A DNA stretch of 64,000 nt, from NCBI RefSeq assembly GCF_015355755.1, contig NZ_JACVEE010000001.1:2232001-2296000 (forward strand), written 5' to 3'. The notes under the pieces were generated by a model. That model was not told the DNA's origin and made no database searches. It was given only the letters and a program-made list of their open reading frames with translations. The first letter of the stretch is position 1. Each line of letters begins with the position of its first letter. A program made the position numbers and the translations under genes. Shown here piece by piece: positions 26,501 through 35,155 of the stretch. Source of the stretch: Nocardia sp. XZ_19_385 (GTDB lineage: Bacteria > Actinomycetota > Actinomycetes > Mycobacteriales > Mycobacteriaceae).

Positions 26501-27256
26501 GAGGGCAAGCAGATCACCTTCAAAGACACCCAGGCGCGCCCGGTTCCGGTGATCACCTCGCCGGAATGGTCCGGCAGCGAGACGGGTGGCCGCCGTTACT
26601 CTCCGTTCACCATCAATACCGAGCGGCTCAAGCCCTGGCACACCCTCACCGGCCGCCAGCACTTCTACCTCGACCACGACTGGATGATCGAACTCGGCGA
26701 ACAGCTGCCGATCTTCCGGCCGCCGCTGGATATGACCGCGCTGTTCAGCGAACCCGGCGTCGGCGATGTCGGCGAGCACGGTGTCACCGTGCGATACCTG
26801 ACGCCGCACTCGAAGTGGTCGATCCACTCCGCCTACCAGGACAACCTGCACATGCTCACGCTCTCCCGCGGCGGGCAGTCGATCTGGATGTCGGAGAAGG
26901 ACGCCGCGAAAATCGGTGTCGCCGACAACGATTGGATCGAGGCGATCAACCGCAACGGCATCGTCGTGGCGCGCGCCATCGTCTCGCACCGTATGCCCGA
27001 GGGCACTGTGTTCATGTACCACGCCCAGGACCGGGCCGTGGACGTGCCGCGCATCGAGGGCACCTCGGAGAAGCAGGCGGGACGCGGCAAGCGCGGCGGT
27101 ATCCACAACGCGCTGACCCGGATCATGATCAAGCCCTCACATCTCATCGGCGGGTACGCCCAGCAGTCCTTCGCGCTGAACTACCACGGCCCCACCGGAA
27201 ATCAACGCGACGAGGTCACTACGATTCGTCGCCGCTCGCAGAAGGTGGAGTACTGA
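23531..27256 (+). CDS. narG: Nitrate reductase alpha subunit (Mo-bisMGD catalytic subunit)
   Basis: 1241 residues from a GTG, the usual NarG length. The FS0 iron-sulphur ligands are His61, Cys65, Cys69 and Cys104 (HGVNCTGSC, then a 34-residue gap to RGC), the same spacing as in E. coli NarG. No Tat signal is present, so the active site faces the cytoplasm. NarG reduces nitrate to nitrite with electrons passed from NarI through NarH. It starts a narGHJI operon and is 3 bases from narH. The bis-MGD cofactor may be completed by the MobA-MoeA fusion at 8.4-10.2 kb. Confidence 0.97.
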   Translation: MVNSASLPSAAAGDALLRLGKYFQTGEISDDQRSLHKVGGRGADEFYRDRWAHDKVVRSTHGVNCTGSCSWKIYVKDGVITWESQQTDYPSVGADKPEYEPRGCPRGASFSWYTYSPARVRYPYVRGVLLELYRAAKERLKDPVLAWESIVEDPEQAKRYKTARGKGGFVRAEWWEAAEIAAAAHVHTIKKYGPDRVAGFSPIPAMSMVSHAVGARFISLLGGSMLSFYDWYADLPVASPQVFGDQTDVPESADWFDAGYLIMWGSNVPVTRTPDAHYMTEARYRGQKVVVVSPDYADNTKFADEWVAARPGTDAALAMSMGHVILREFFLEKQVPRFLDYIKKFTDLPYLVCMDDPAGWDAEGNYHHDGALAGKFLTAADLGSSDETAAHKPVLLDDAGQPVAPNGSLGHRFTAEDAGKWNLDLEGVDPLLTLYGTEGAEPVAVRMPRFDTDTAGVVVRGVPTRMVAGRRVTTVFDLLLAQYGVARDGLPGDWATGYDDASQPYTPAWQETVTGVPAQQAIRIAREFADNADRSGGRSMILMGAGTNHWFHSDQIYRAFFTLTLLTGCQGVNGGGWAHYVGQEKCRPVTGWSTLAFGLDWQRPPRQMQGTVFWYLTNDQWRYDPFTSQSFASPLGKGTFAGRTAADNIALASRLGWMPSYPTFNRNPLDLADEAEAAGKSAADHVVDGLKSDELRFACEDPDAPENFPRVLTVWRANLLGSSGKGNEYFHKHLLGADSNVQTTDATGVRPQELVWREEAPTGKLDLLLSLDFRMTSTTLFSDIVLPAATWYEKHDLSSTDMHPFVHAFSPAISPPWEAKTDFDAFHRIARGFSWMAEKHLGKRNDIVAVPLQHDSPDALAQAGGRVLDWKAGECEPIPGKTMPKLVVVERDYPNIAEKMAALGPLVETLGLTTKGVTTHPEKEVAYLAGVNGTVVSGVAQGRPSLAKDTHAAETILALSGTTNGRLAVEGFEALERRTGTQLADLAAEHEGKQITFKDTQARPVPVITSPEWSGSETGGRRYSPFTINTERLKPWHTLTGRQHFYLDHDWMIELGEQLPIFRPPLDMTALFSEPGVGDVGEHGVTVRYLTPHSKWSIHSAYQDNLHMLTLSRGGQSIWMSEKDAAKIGVADNDWIEAINRNGIVVARAIVSHRMPEGTVFMYHAQDRAVDVPRIEGTSEKQAGRGKRGGIHNALTRIMIKPSHLIGGYAQQSFALNYHGPTGNQRDEVTTIRRRSQKVEY

Positions 27257-27259
27257 GTT

Positions 27260-29077
27260 ATGCGCGTTATGGCACAAATGGCCATGGTGATGAACCTGGA
27301 CAAATGCATCGGCTGCCACACCTGCTCGGTCACCTGTAAGCAGGCCTGGACCAATCGTGGAGGCACCGAGTACGTCTGGTTCAACAACGTGGAAACCCGT
27401 CCGGGACAGGGTTATCCACGGCAGTACCAGGATCAGGAGAAGTGGAAGGGCGGCTGGACGCTCACCAAGCGCGGCAAGCTGACCCTGAAGTCGGGGTCGC
27501 GCATGAAACGGCTGCTCAACATCTTCGCCAATCCCGATATGCCCACGGTGTCGGACTATTACGAGCCGTGGAGCTACGACTACGACAACCTGCTGTCCAG
27601 CCCGCCCACCGACACCGTTCCGGTGGCGCGGCCGAAATCGCTGATCACCGGCGAGGATACGCAGGTCACCTGGGGCGCCAACTGGGACGACGACCTCGGC
27701 TCCGGCCCGGAGCAGGTCGGCAAGGACCCGCTGCTGGGCCGCCTGTCGGAGAAGGTGAAACTGGAGTTCGAAGAGACCTTCATGTTCTACCTGCCGCGGA
27801 TCTGCGAGCACTGCCTCAACCCGTCGTGCGCGGCCTCGTGCCCCTCCGGCGCGATCTACAAGCGCGCCGAAGACGGCATCGTGCTGGTGGACCAGGACAA
27901 GTGCCGTGGCTGGCGGCAGTGCGTCACCGCGTGCCCGTACAAGAAGATCTACTTCAACCACAAGACGGGCAAGGCGGAGAAATGCACCTTCTGCTACCCG
28001 CGCGTGGAAGTCGGCATCCCGACGGTGTGCTCGGAAACCTGTGTGGGGCGGCTGCGCTACATCGGCGTCATGCTCTACGACGCCGACAAGGTGCAGGAGG
28101 CGGCTTCGGTCACCAACACCAAGGACCTGTACCCCTCGCAGCTCGGGGTGTTCCTGAACCCGCACGATCCGCGCGTCGTCGCCGAAGCCGAGCGCGCCGG
28201 AATTTCGCCGGAATGGATTGAGGCGGCACAGAATTCGCCGTGCTACAAACTGATCGTCGACTACCAGATCGCGTTGCCGCTGCATCCGGAATACCGGACC
28301 ATGCCGATGGTCTGGTACGTCCCGCCGCTGTCGCCGGTGGTCGACGTGCTGTCCGAGACCGGCCACGACGGCGAGGACGCGCGAAACCTGTTCGGCGCCA
28401 TCGACGCGCTGCGCATTCCGGTGGAGTACCTGGCCGAACTGTTCACCGCCGGTGATGTGGGCCCGGTGCGGGCCGCGCTGCAACGGCTGGCTGGGATGCG
28501 CTCGTTCATGCGGTCGGTCAATCTCGGCGAGGAACCGGATCCCTCGATCGCGCCGAACGTGCGTTTGCAGCCCGAAGAGATCGAGGCGCTGTACCGGCTG
28601 CTCGCGATCGCGAAATACGAAGACCGGTACGTGATTCCGAACGGAGCCGGTTCCGAGGCGCATCAGCTGGACGCCCTCGCCACCGGCTGCAGCCTGGACA
28701 CCGACGGCGGGCCCGGCATGACCGCGTTCGACCAGATGGTGGAGAAGTTCCACCTCACCGACACCAATGGCGCAGCGCCCGAGGAGAAGTCGGGTCGGAT
28801 CAACCTGCTGAACTGGGATGGGAAGAGCACCAGTGGGCTGATACCGACCCAAGGGGGACGGCAGGAGGCGAAGCCGACGGGGTGGGTAGATACAGGGGGG
28901 TCGGGAGACAGCGCTGGAGCCAACGGGTCCGGGACCAACGGCGCCAACGGTTCCGGATCCCACGGCACAACAAGCAACGGCAGCAACGGCGCTGCCGCGA
29001 ACGGCACGACGATTCCGGCGGGCAACGGCGCCGGTCCGGGATCGCCGTCCGTCACCGTCAACGGAGCAGCGCAATGA
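27260..29077 (+). CDS. narH: Nitrate reductase beta subunit (four Fe-S clusters)
   Basis: 605 residues. Four Cys clusters are visible: CIGCHTCSVTC near residue 16, HCLNPSCAASCP near 193, KCRGWRQCVTACP near 214 (Trp in place of one Cys, as expected for the 3Fe-4S centre) and KCTFC...CSETC near 240. It passes electrons from NarI haem to NarG. The last ~65 residues (from about 28880) are a low-complexity tail rich in Gly, Asn and Ser with repeated NGSG/NGAN units, absent from typical NarH proteins. GGTGGAG lies nine bases before the ATG. It overlaps narJ by ATGA. Confidence 0.96.
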   Translation: MRVMAQMAMVMNLDKCIGCHTCSVTCKQAWTNRGGTEYVWFNNVETRPGQGYPRQYQDQEKWKGGWTLTKRGKLTLKSGSRMKRLLNIFANPDMPTVSDYYEPWSYDYDNLLSSPPTDTVPVARPKSLITGEDTQVTWGANWDDDLGSGPEQVGKDPLLGRLSEKVKLEFEETFMFYLPRICEHCLNPSCAASCPSGAIYKRAEDGIVLVDQDKCRGWRQCVTACPYKKIYFNHKTGKAEKCTFCYPRVEVGIPTVCSETCVGRLRYIGVMLYDADKVQEAASVTNTKDLYPSQLGVFLNPHDPRVVAEAERAGISPEWIEAAQNSPCYKLIVDYQIALPLHPEYRTMPMVWYVPPLSPVVDVLSETGHDGEDARNLFGAIDALRIPVEYLAELFTAGDVGPVRAALQRLAGMRSFMRSVNLGEEPDPSIAPNVRLQPEEIEALYRLLAIAKYEDRYVIPNGAGSEAHQLDALATGCSLDTDGGPGMTAFDQMVEKFHLTDTNGAAPEEKSGRINLLNWDGKSTSGLIPTQGGRQEAKPTGWVDTGGSGDSAGANGSGTNGANGSGSHGTTSNGSNGAAANGTTIPAGNGAGPGSPSVTVNGAAQ

Positions 29078-29754
29078 GCTTGTTGAAAGTGCGGCGTCGG
29101 CCCGAACCTGCGATCCGGATTTCCGAACACGAGCGGCGGCTCGTCTGGCGGATGGCAGCACTGCTGCTGGACTATCCGAACGAGTCGGCGCTGGCCATGC
29201 TGGACCAGTTATCCAGCGCGACAGCGGAATTGCCGGAACACATGCGGCCCTACTTCACCGGGCTGCTGGACCACCTGCGGGCCACCCCGCCGCTGGAGCT
29301 CGCGGCTTCCTACGTCGAAACCTTCGACCTGCGCCGCCGCGCCAGCATGCACCTGACCTTCTACGCCTACGGTGACACCCGCAAACGCGGGATGGCGTTG
29401 CTGCGGTTCAAGCACGCATACAAGCACGCGGGCGTGGAGTTGGGCGATCACGAACTGCCCGACCACCTTCCGGTGCTGCTGGAATTCGCCGCCACCGTCG
29501 ACCCGATCGGCGGCGAACGGCTGCTCGGCGAGCATCTTCCGGTGATCGAGCTGCTGCGGCTGTCGCTGTCCGACACCGGATCTCCCTACGCCGGGATCCT
29601 CGGCGCCGTGATCGCGACGCTGCCGCCGCTGACCACCGCCGACCGCCGCAAGATCGCCGAACTCGCCGCGCAGGGTCCACCCGAGGAAGAGGTCGGCCTC
29701 GACCCCTTCGCGATGGACCCCGCCATGTTCGACACCGCCGGAGGCCGTCGATGA
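29074..29754 (+). CDS. narJ: Nitrate reductase maturation chaperone (delta subunit)
   Basis: 226 residues from the ATG at 29074, which overlaps the narH stop; the open frame begins earlier within narH. The family pattern is present: LLLDYPNE near residue 30, YVETFDLRRRASMHLTFYAYGDTRKRG near 80-105 (the core NarJ signature), and LPVLLEFAA. NarJ holds apo-NarGH until the molybdenum cofactor and Fe-S clusters are inserted and is not part of the final enzyme. It overlaps narI by ATGA. Confidence 0.95.
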   Translation: MSLLKVRRRPEPAIRISEHERRLVWRMAALLLDYPNESALAMLDQLSSATAELPEHMRPYFTGLLDHLRATPPLELAASYVETFDLRRRASMHLTFYAYGDTRKRGMALLRFKHAYKHAGVELGDHELPDHLPVLLEFAATVDPIGGERLLGEHLPVIELLRLSLSDTGSPYAGILGAVIATLPPLTTADRRKIAELAAQGPPEEEVGLDPFAMDPAMFDTAGGRR

Positions 29755-30512
29755 ACTTTGTCCCGCAGCTGCCCACCGAACTGTGGCTGATCCTGCCCTA
29801 CGTGGCGTTCACCTCGTTCGTGCTCGGGCACGTCTGGCGCTACCGCAACGACCAATTCGGCTGGACCACACGATCTTCCCAGATCTATGAGAGCCGGTTG
29901 CTGCGCCTGGGCAGCCCGCTGTTCCACTTCGGGATGCTCGGGGTGTTCGGCGGACACGTGCTCGGCGTGCTGATTCCGGAGTCCTGGACCGCCGCGGTCG
30001 GCATCTCCGAGCACACCTATCACATCATCGCCGTCGGAGCGGGATCCGTTGCGGGACTGATGGTCCTGGCAGGCGTCGGCATCCTGCTGTACCGGCGCTG
30101 GACGGTGACCGCGGTCCGCAAGGCCACCACCGGCAACGACAAGCTGATGTACGCCCTGCTGACCGCCGCCCTGGTCACCGGCCTGCTCAACACCTGGGGC
30201 AGCAACCTGCTGTGGGGCACCTACAACTACCGCGAAACCGTATCCCCCTGGTTCCGTAGCCTTTTCACGCTCAACCCGCAGCCGGAACTGATGGTCGGCA
30301 CCCCCTGGACCTTCCAGGCCCACGGTCTGGTCGTCCTCGCCCTGCTCGGCATGTGGCCCTACACCCGCCTGGTCCACATGTTCAGCGCCCCCATCGGCTA
30401 CCTCACGCGGCCCTACATCGTCTACCGCGCAAAGGAATCCAACGCGCCCGACACCAAGCGCTACGCCGGTGCCTGGGAAGCCCCCGTCACCCCGGAGCGC
30501 TGGGGCTCCTGA
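29751..30512 (+). CDS. narI: Nitrate reductase gamma subunit (cytochrome b)
   Basis: 253 residues with five hydrophobic membrane segments, as in NarI. The ligands for the two b haems are expected among the His residues of FHFGMLGVFGGHVLG (about 61-75) and of the later FQAHGLV (about 188). SSQIYESRLLRLGS is a conserved cytoplasmic segment. NarI oxidises menaquinol at the outer face and delivers electrons to NarH. Its TGA stop lies inside a palindrome shared with the convergent kinase gene. Confidence 0.95.
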   Translation: MNFVPQLPTELWLILPYVAFTSFVLGHVWRYRNDQFGWTTRSSQIYESRLLRLGSPLFHFGMLGVFGGHVLGVLIPESWTAAVGISEHTYHIIAVGAGSVAGLMVLAGVGILLYRRWTVTAVRKATTGNDKLMYALLTAALVTGLLNTWGSNLLWGTYNYRETVSPWFRSLFTLNPQPELMVGTPWTFQAHGLVVLALLGMWPYTRLVHMFSAPIGYLTRPYIVYRAKESNAPDTKRYAGAWEAPVTPERWGS

Positions 30513-30526
30513 CCGGAGCCGGTCAG
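30509..30526. terminator. Palindrome holding the stop codons of narI and the convergent kinase gene
   Basis: CTGACCGG-AG-CCGGTCAG is a perfect 8-bp inverted repeat. The narI TGA (30510-30512) lies in its left arm and the kinase TGA (30523-30525, minus strand) in its right arm. It may act as a short bidirectional terminator; the two-base centre means the folded RNA would lose about one pair. No T-run follows. Confidence 0.45.
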
Positions 30527-32520
30527 CTCAGGGCGATGACGGAGATGGAGCCGGAACCGGCGTTGGCTACGTAGAGGTTGTCGGCGGAGATGGCCAGGCC
30601 TTGGGGCTCCTGTTCGGCTCTGATGGTGTCGACCACCGCCGCGGTCGCCGTATCGATGACCGCGATGGTCGCGGTGGACAGCAAGGAGACGTAGGCGCGG
30701 GAACCGTCGGCGGAGAGGGCGACACCGGCGGTTTGCGTGCCGAGATCGACGCTGCCGGTGACGGTTTCGGAGGCGGTGTCGATAAGGATGACGCGGTTGG
30801 CGTTGAAGGTGGCCACTGCGGCGCGGGTGCCGTCGGCGGAGAAGGCCAGGTCATGGGGGCTGGTGCCGATTCCGATTGTGGTGATCGCACCGGTGCCGGG
30901 TTGGTACACGGTGATGTCCTTCTCGGCCAGGTTCAGCGTGTCGTATTCGCTGATGAACCACTTGCTGCCATCCGGGAGCGGCCAGCTTCGACCAGGCGCG
31001 CGGCCGATCGGGATACGGTCTCCGACACGGGCTTTCGTTTCAGCGTCGAATACCGCGAGTCCGTCGCCGTCGGGTACGTAGATCAGCTTGCTGTCCCGGG
31101 ACATCCCCGCGACCCTCGGCGCTTCGATCGGGCCCAGCTCACCGATCTCCGCCCCGGTTACCCCGTCCAGGATCCGCACGACCTTTCGCGCTTTGGACGG
31201 TGCATAGATGCGGCGGCCGTCGGGGGCGACCACCGCTTCGCCGGACATGTCCAGATCGAACTTGACGGTGCGGATGGGCGCATTCGTCTTCGTGTCGATG
31301 AATTGGACGCCGCCGACCCTACTGAGGAACTCGCCGCCGCCGGTGGTACCGACAACGAAGAGCTGGGAGCCGTCGGCGGAAATGGACAGTGTGCGAGGGC
31401 TCACCTCGGCCGGAATTCGGACCGGTTTGGCCGCAGCAGTCGTCGGTGCGGTCGAAGTCGTTGTGGCCGTGTCGTTTCCGGCATCACGTAGCGCTCTATA
31501 GGCGAGACCGCCCGCCACTACCAGGGCGATCACCGCGAGCAGTGCGATCAGCAGCTCGGGCCGGAACCGCCGCGTTGCGGGCACGAATTCGAAGTCGGCT
31601 TGCTGGGTGATATCGGCGATTGCACGCGAATACGCGCGGGTGCCTTCCGATACCACCGGCGGTAGCCAGTCCTGCGGTGCGGGCCGAGCGGGCCGGTTCA
31701 GCAGGGCGAGTAGATCGGCCGGACGCGGCCGGTCCGCTGGATTGCCCGAAAGACATTGCGCCACAATGTCGCCCAGGGTTCCCGGTGGCGCTCCGGAGAG
31801 ATCCGGGGCGCCGTTGGCCACCCGCATGAGCAGTGCCATGGCATCACCGTCGCCGAACGGCCCCCGGCCCGAGGCCGCGAAAACCAGCACCGACCCCAGG
31901 GCGAACACATCACTCGCGGGTCCGGTGAAATCACCGCGCGCCTGCTCCGGCGACATGTAGGCGGGCGTGCCGATCACGCCGCCGGTGAGGGTGAACGTCT
32001 GGCCCTCACCCAGGGCCTGGGCGATGCCGAAGTCGATGACCCGCGGCCCGTCGGCGGCGATGAGCACATTCGACGGCTTCAGATCGCGGTGCACGACCTG
32101 CGCGGCATGGATGGCCTGCAACGCCTCGGCCATACCGCGCGCGAGCTCCCAGACCGATTCCACCGGCAGCGGCCCGAATCGGGCCACCACCTGGTCCAGG
32201 GCCGGCGCGGCGATGTACTCGGTCGCGCTCCACGGCATCACACCGGAGACATCGGCATCGACGACGGCCGGCGTGTGGAATCCGCCCACCGCCCGCGCGG
32301 CCTGCACCTCACGGGCGAAACGCTGCCGGAACTCCCGGTCCCGGGCCAGATGCGGATGCACCATCTTGACCGCCACGAGCCGCCGCCCGGGCGACACCGC
32401 GAGGAAAACCGCGCCCATACCGCCCGAACCGAGCCGTCCGAGCAGCCGATACCTTCCGATGGTGCCGGGATCGTCGTCGGCCAGTCGCTGCACCGGCTGC
32501 GGAATCTGCGGCGCGTTCAT
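30523..32520 (-). CDS. Receptor-type Ser/Thr kinase with extracellular YVTN-type beta-propeller
   Basis: 665 residues. The kinase domain is complete: GSGGMG at 31-36, Lys52 in VAVK, HRDLKPSN at 144-151, DFG at 163-165 and MSPE near 190. A juxtamembrane segment leads to one membrane helix (about 321-343). Outside, a Thr/Ala-rich linker precedes a propeller of about 300 residues with repeated units such as AFSADGTRAAVATFNAN and ALSADGSRAYVSLLSTA, the YVTN pattern. The layout resembles PknD of mycobacteria but with a different propeller family. It is the last gene of a four-gene operon and overlaps the upstream kinase by ATGA. Confidence 0.92.
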   Translation of the reverse strand: MNAPQIPQPVQRLADDDPGTIGRYRLLGRLGSGGMGAVFLAVSPGRRLVAVKMVHPHLARDREFRQRFAREVQAARAVGGFHTPAVVDADVSGVMPWSATEYIAAPALDQVVARFGPLPVESVWELARGMAEALQAIHAAQVVHRDLKPSNVLIAADGPRVIDFGIAQALGEGQTFTLTGGVIGTPAYMSPEQARGDFTGPASDVFALGSVLVFAASGRGPFGDGDAMALLMRVANGAPDLSGAPPGTLGDIVAQCLSGNPADRPRPADLLALLNRPARPAPQDWLPPVVSEGTRAYSRAIADITQQADFEFVPATRRFRPELLIALLAVIALVVAGGLAYRALRDAGNDTATTTSTAPTTAAAKPVRIPAEVSPRTLSISADGSQLFVVGTTGGGEFLSRVGGVQFIDTKTNAPIRTVKFDLDMSGEAVVAPDGRRIYAPSKARKVVRILDGVTGAEIGELGPIEAPRVAGMSRDSKLIYVPDGDGLAVFDAETKARVGDRIPIGRAPGRSWPLPDGSKWFISEYDTLNLAEKDITVYQPGTGAITTIGIGTSPHDLAFSADGTRAAVATFNANRVILIDTASETVTGSVDLGTQTAGVALSADGSRAYVSLLSTATIAVIDTATAAVVDTIRAEQEPQGLAISADNLYVANAGSGSISVIALS

Positions 32521-34490
32521 GCGTTGATCGCGTAGAGATTACGGTCGTCGCACACCGCGTACACAGTGCCGGATCCGAACGCGACACCGCCCAGCTTGCC
32601 CTCGGCGTCGAACGTCCAGCGCTGCTCGCCGGAACCACTGTCGAGCGTGAAAAGCCTTTTCTCACCGACGCAATACACCGAGTCCGTGCCCACCGCGAGC
32701 ACGTTGGACAGCTTGTCCTCGGCGCGATACAGCCACTTCACGGTGCCGTCCGCGGCATCGAAGGCGTAGGCCCGGTCGTAGCCGGAGACGAAGACGGTAT
32801 CGCCGCGCACCACGGCCACCGATCCGCCGAAGCGGTCGAATGACCACAACTGGGTACCGGTGCCGATATCCAAGGCGCGGACGGTGCTCGAGGTCGACAT
32901 GAAGACGGCGCCACCGGAAACAATCGGGGTATTCAGTCCGTAGAAGCGCTCCTTCGTGTCGCGCACCCGCCAGCGCACCGCGCCGGACGCGGCATCGAGC
33001 AGGCAGAGTTCCCCGTCATCGGTCACCGTCACGACCGCGCCACCGCCGGCGAAGATCGGCACATTGCTGGTGCGCGCATCTGTGAGTGCGCTCCAGCGCT
33101 GCTCCCCGGTCGCGGCGTCGAAGGCGACGATCCCATTGCTGAGCGAGGACAGCGAACTGAAGACCAGGCCGCCGTCGGCGGCGATAGCACTGCTGATGCC
33201 GTCCTTCTCCCACAGTGGGCTTCCGGTCGCGGCATCGAAGGCGGTCAGTCCGCGACTGACGTTGGCGGCGAACACCTTCCCGCCGGAATGCACTGGACCG
33301 TGCGCAGGCTGCCGGTGCGTAGGAGCTTTCCAGCGAACCGAGCCGGAGCCGAGTTCGATCGCGTATATCGAGCCGTCGATACTCCCGGTGTATACGGCGT
33401 TCCCGGCGACCACAGGCGGCTCCGGCGCGTAGTCGAGGCCGACAAAGGTCCCGACATCGGCTTTCCACCGCAGCGTTCCCCCTGGACTCCGCTGGGCGGC
33501 AGGCGCTTTCACATGGAGCCGGTCCGCGGCGACCTTACTGGCGACGGCCACGCCCGCCACCACCGCCAGGCCCACCCCGGCCGCGGCCAGCACCATCCGG
33601 CGGCTCGTCCTGCGCTCCGGTCCCACCGGCTCGACCGACGGCGGCGCCGCCACCGCCTGCATCATCGGCGGCGGCAGCCACCGGTGCGGCGTTGTTTCCG
33701 TGCGCTGATCGCCCAGCGCTTCCAGGAGATCTGCGGTCGAGGGCCGGGCGTCGGCGTCTTTGTTCAAGCAGGCCACGATGATTCGGTACAGCCGCCCTTC
33801 GCGCAACCCGTCCAGGTTCGGCGCGGCGTGCGCTACCCGGTCCAGCACCCGCGCCGTGCTCTTGTCCTCGAACGGCCCGTGCCCGGTGGCGGCCAGGGTG
33901 AGCACCGAGCCGAGCGAGAACACATCACTGGCCGGGCCGACCGCACCGCCGAGCACATGCTCCGGCGACATGTAGCCCGGCGTGCCGATGAGGGCGCCGG
34001 TGGCCGTGACCGATTGCGTCTCCGTGATCAGCTTCGCGATGCCGAAATCGATGACGCGCGGGCCGGATTCGGTGAGCAGCACATTGCCCGGGGTGAGATC
34101 CCGGTGCGTCACGCCCGCCGAGTGAATCGCCGACAGCGCCTCGACGATGCCGGCCGCCAGCTCCGCCACGGACTCCTCCGGCAGCGGTCCGAAGTCGGTT
34201 ACCAGCTGCTTCAACGACTGTCCCGCAATGTATTCCGTGGCCAGCCACGGCTGCGACGCCTCCCAGTCGGCATCCACCACCGCGGCCGTGTAGAAGCCGC
34301 CGACCGCGCGGGCCGCCTGCACTTCACGGGCGAACCGGGCGCGAAACTCGGTGTCGTGGGCCAGATGCCGATGCACCACCTTGATGGCGACCTGTCGTCC
34401 GCCGGGTGAGCGGCCGAGCAGTACATCGCCCATGCCGCCGGAGCCGATCCGGCCGATCACCGTGTACGGCCCGACGGTCTCGGTGGTCAC
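32517..34490 (-). CDS. Receptor-type Ser/Thr kinase with extracellular PQQ-repeat propeller
   Basis: 657 residues. Kinase motifs: GSGGMG at 16-21, Lys37 in VAIK, HRDLTPGN at 129-136 (Thr where most bacterial kinases have Lys), DFG at 148-150, and MSPE near 174. One membrane helix lies at about 299-318. The remaining ~330 residues are PQQ-like repeats (for example GSGSVRWKAPT, DAATGSPLWEKDG, DAATGEQRWSALT, DIGTGTQLWSFDR), which form a propeller expected outside the cell. It is similar to the neighbouring kinase in the catalytic domain but unrelated in the sensor. It overlaps genes on both sides by 4 bases. Confidence 0.92.
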   Translation of the reverse strand: MTTETVGPYTVIGRIGSGGMGDVLLGRSPGGRQVAIKVVHRHLAHDTEFRARFAREVQAARAVGGFYTAAVVDADWEASQPWLATEYIAGQSLKQLVTDFGPLPEESVAELAAGIVEALSAIHSAGVTHRDLTPGNVLLTESGPRVIDFGIAKLITETQSVTATGALIGTPGYMSPEHVLGGAVGPASDVFSLGSVLTLAATGHGPFEDKSTARVLDRVAHAAPNLDGLREGRLYRIIVACLNKDADARPSTADLLEALGDQRTETTPHRWLPPPMMQAVAAPPSVEPVGPERRTSRRMVLAAAGVGLAVVAGVAVASKVAADRLHVKAPAAQRSPGGTLRWKADVGTFVGLDYAPEPPVVAGNAVYTGSIDGSIYAIELGSGSVRWKAPTHRQPAHGPVHSGGKVFAANVSRGLTAFDAATGSPLWEKDGISSAIAADGGLVFSSLSSLSNGIVAFDAATGEQRWSALTDARTSNVPIFAGGGAVVTVTDDGELCLLDAASGAVRWRVRDTKERFYGLNTPIVSGGAVFMSTSSTVRALDIGTGTQLWSFDRFGGSVAVVRGDTVFVSGYDRAYAFDAADGTVKWLYRAEDKLSNVLAVGTDSVYCVGEKRLFTLDSGSGEQRWTFDAEGKLGGVAFGSGTVYAVCDDRNLYAINA

Positions 34491-35155
34491 CGCAGGCGGT
34501 CCATCATGGTGCGCGCCTGGAATTCCGCGGCCTGCCGGACAGCCTCGCGGTCGGCCTGGATATCGAAGCCGGACACCCGGAAGGTGATGCGCACGAACAG
34601 GTTCTCGTCCTTCGCCTCCACCTTCACTTCGATATCGGTGCGGCTGGCAACGCTACTGTCTTCCAGCGTGTAGTAGGCGGACGCGCCCAGATTGGAGAGG
34701 GCGGCCGCGGTGGTGCCGGCGGGCGGCGCCGCGATGGCACTGGCCTTGGACTGCTCGAAGAGCTCGTCGGCGGAATGCCAGTCGAAGTTCGCCTGCCCGG
34801 CGAGACTCGCGTTCTGGAAACCCGCCGAGCATTCGAGACTGCCGCCGGTCCCGGTATTGGTTTCCTCGTGGATGGGCTTGCCCTCCGCCGGGTAGCCGAG
34901 TCGCTCGATGGCTGCGAGATCTAATGCAGCACAGGCATTTTCGACTTTGCCGGGCTTATACTTACCGACCTTGTCGATGGACTGATCGCCGGGCTGGTAC
35001 GTAGTGGTGCCGGACGCACCCGCGGGGCTCTTGTCATCGCTGCCGCCGGACAACATCACCACCGCGAATACCACGGTCGCCGCGAGGACGAGCACGCTCA
35101 CGGCCGCCACCAACCACGGCGCCTTGCTCGGCCCCGTTGCTCCCTGCTGCGTCAC
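34487..35155 (-). CDS. Membrane-anchored protein with DUF3558-like extracellular domain
   Basis: 222 residues from a GTG at 35155 that overlaps the upstream stop (GTGA). A short cytoplasmic tail and one membrane helix (about residues 12-36) precede an extracellular domain of ~170 residues. The stretch NACAALDLAAIERLGYP resembles the DUF3558 opening (Cys then Leu-Leu), and a second Cys in LECSAGF could form a disulfide with it. It shares this pattern with the outer domain of the pseudokinase next door. No enzyme motif is seen. It is probably a sensor or partner of the kinases in the operon. Confidence 0.7.
   Translation of the reverse strand: MTQQGATGPSKAPWLVAAVSVLVLAATVVFAVVMLSGGSDDKSPAGASGTTTYQPGDQSIDKVGKYKPGKVENACAALDLAAIERLGYPAEGKPIHEETNTGTGGSLECSAGFQNASLAGQANFDWHSADELFEQSKASAIAAPPAGTTAAALSNLGASAYYTLEDSSVASRTDIEVKVEAKDENLFVRITFRVSGFDIQADREAVRQAAEFQARTMMDRLR

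Noticed and set aside
27137..29161. 674-residue minus-strand frame opposite narH
   Set aside because: narH is certain from its Cys clusters; the antisense product has no domain and typical shadow composition.
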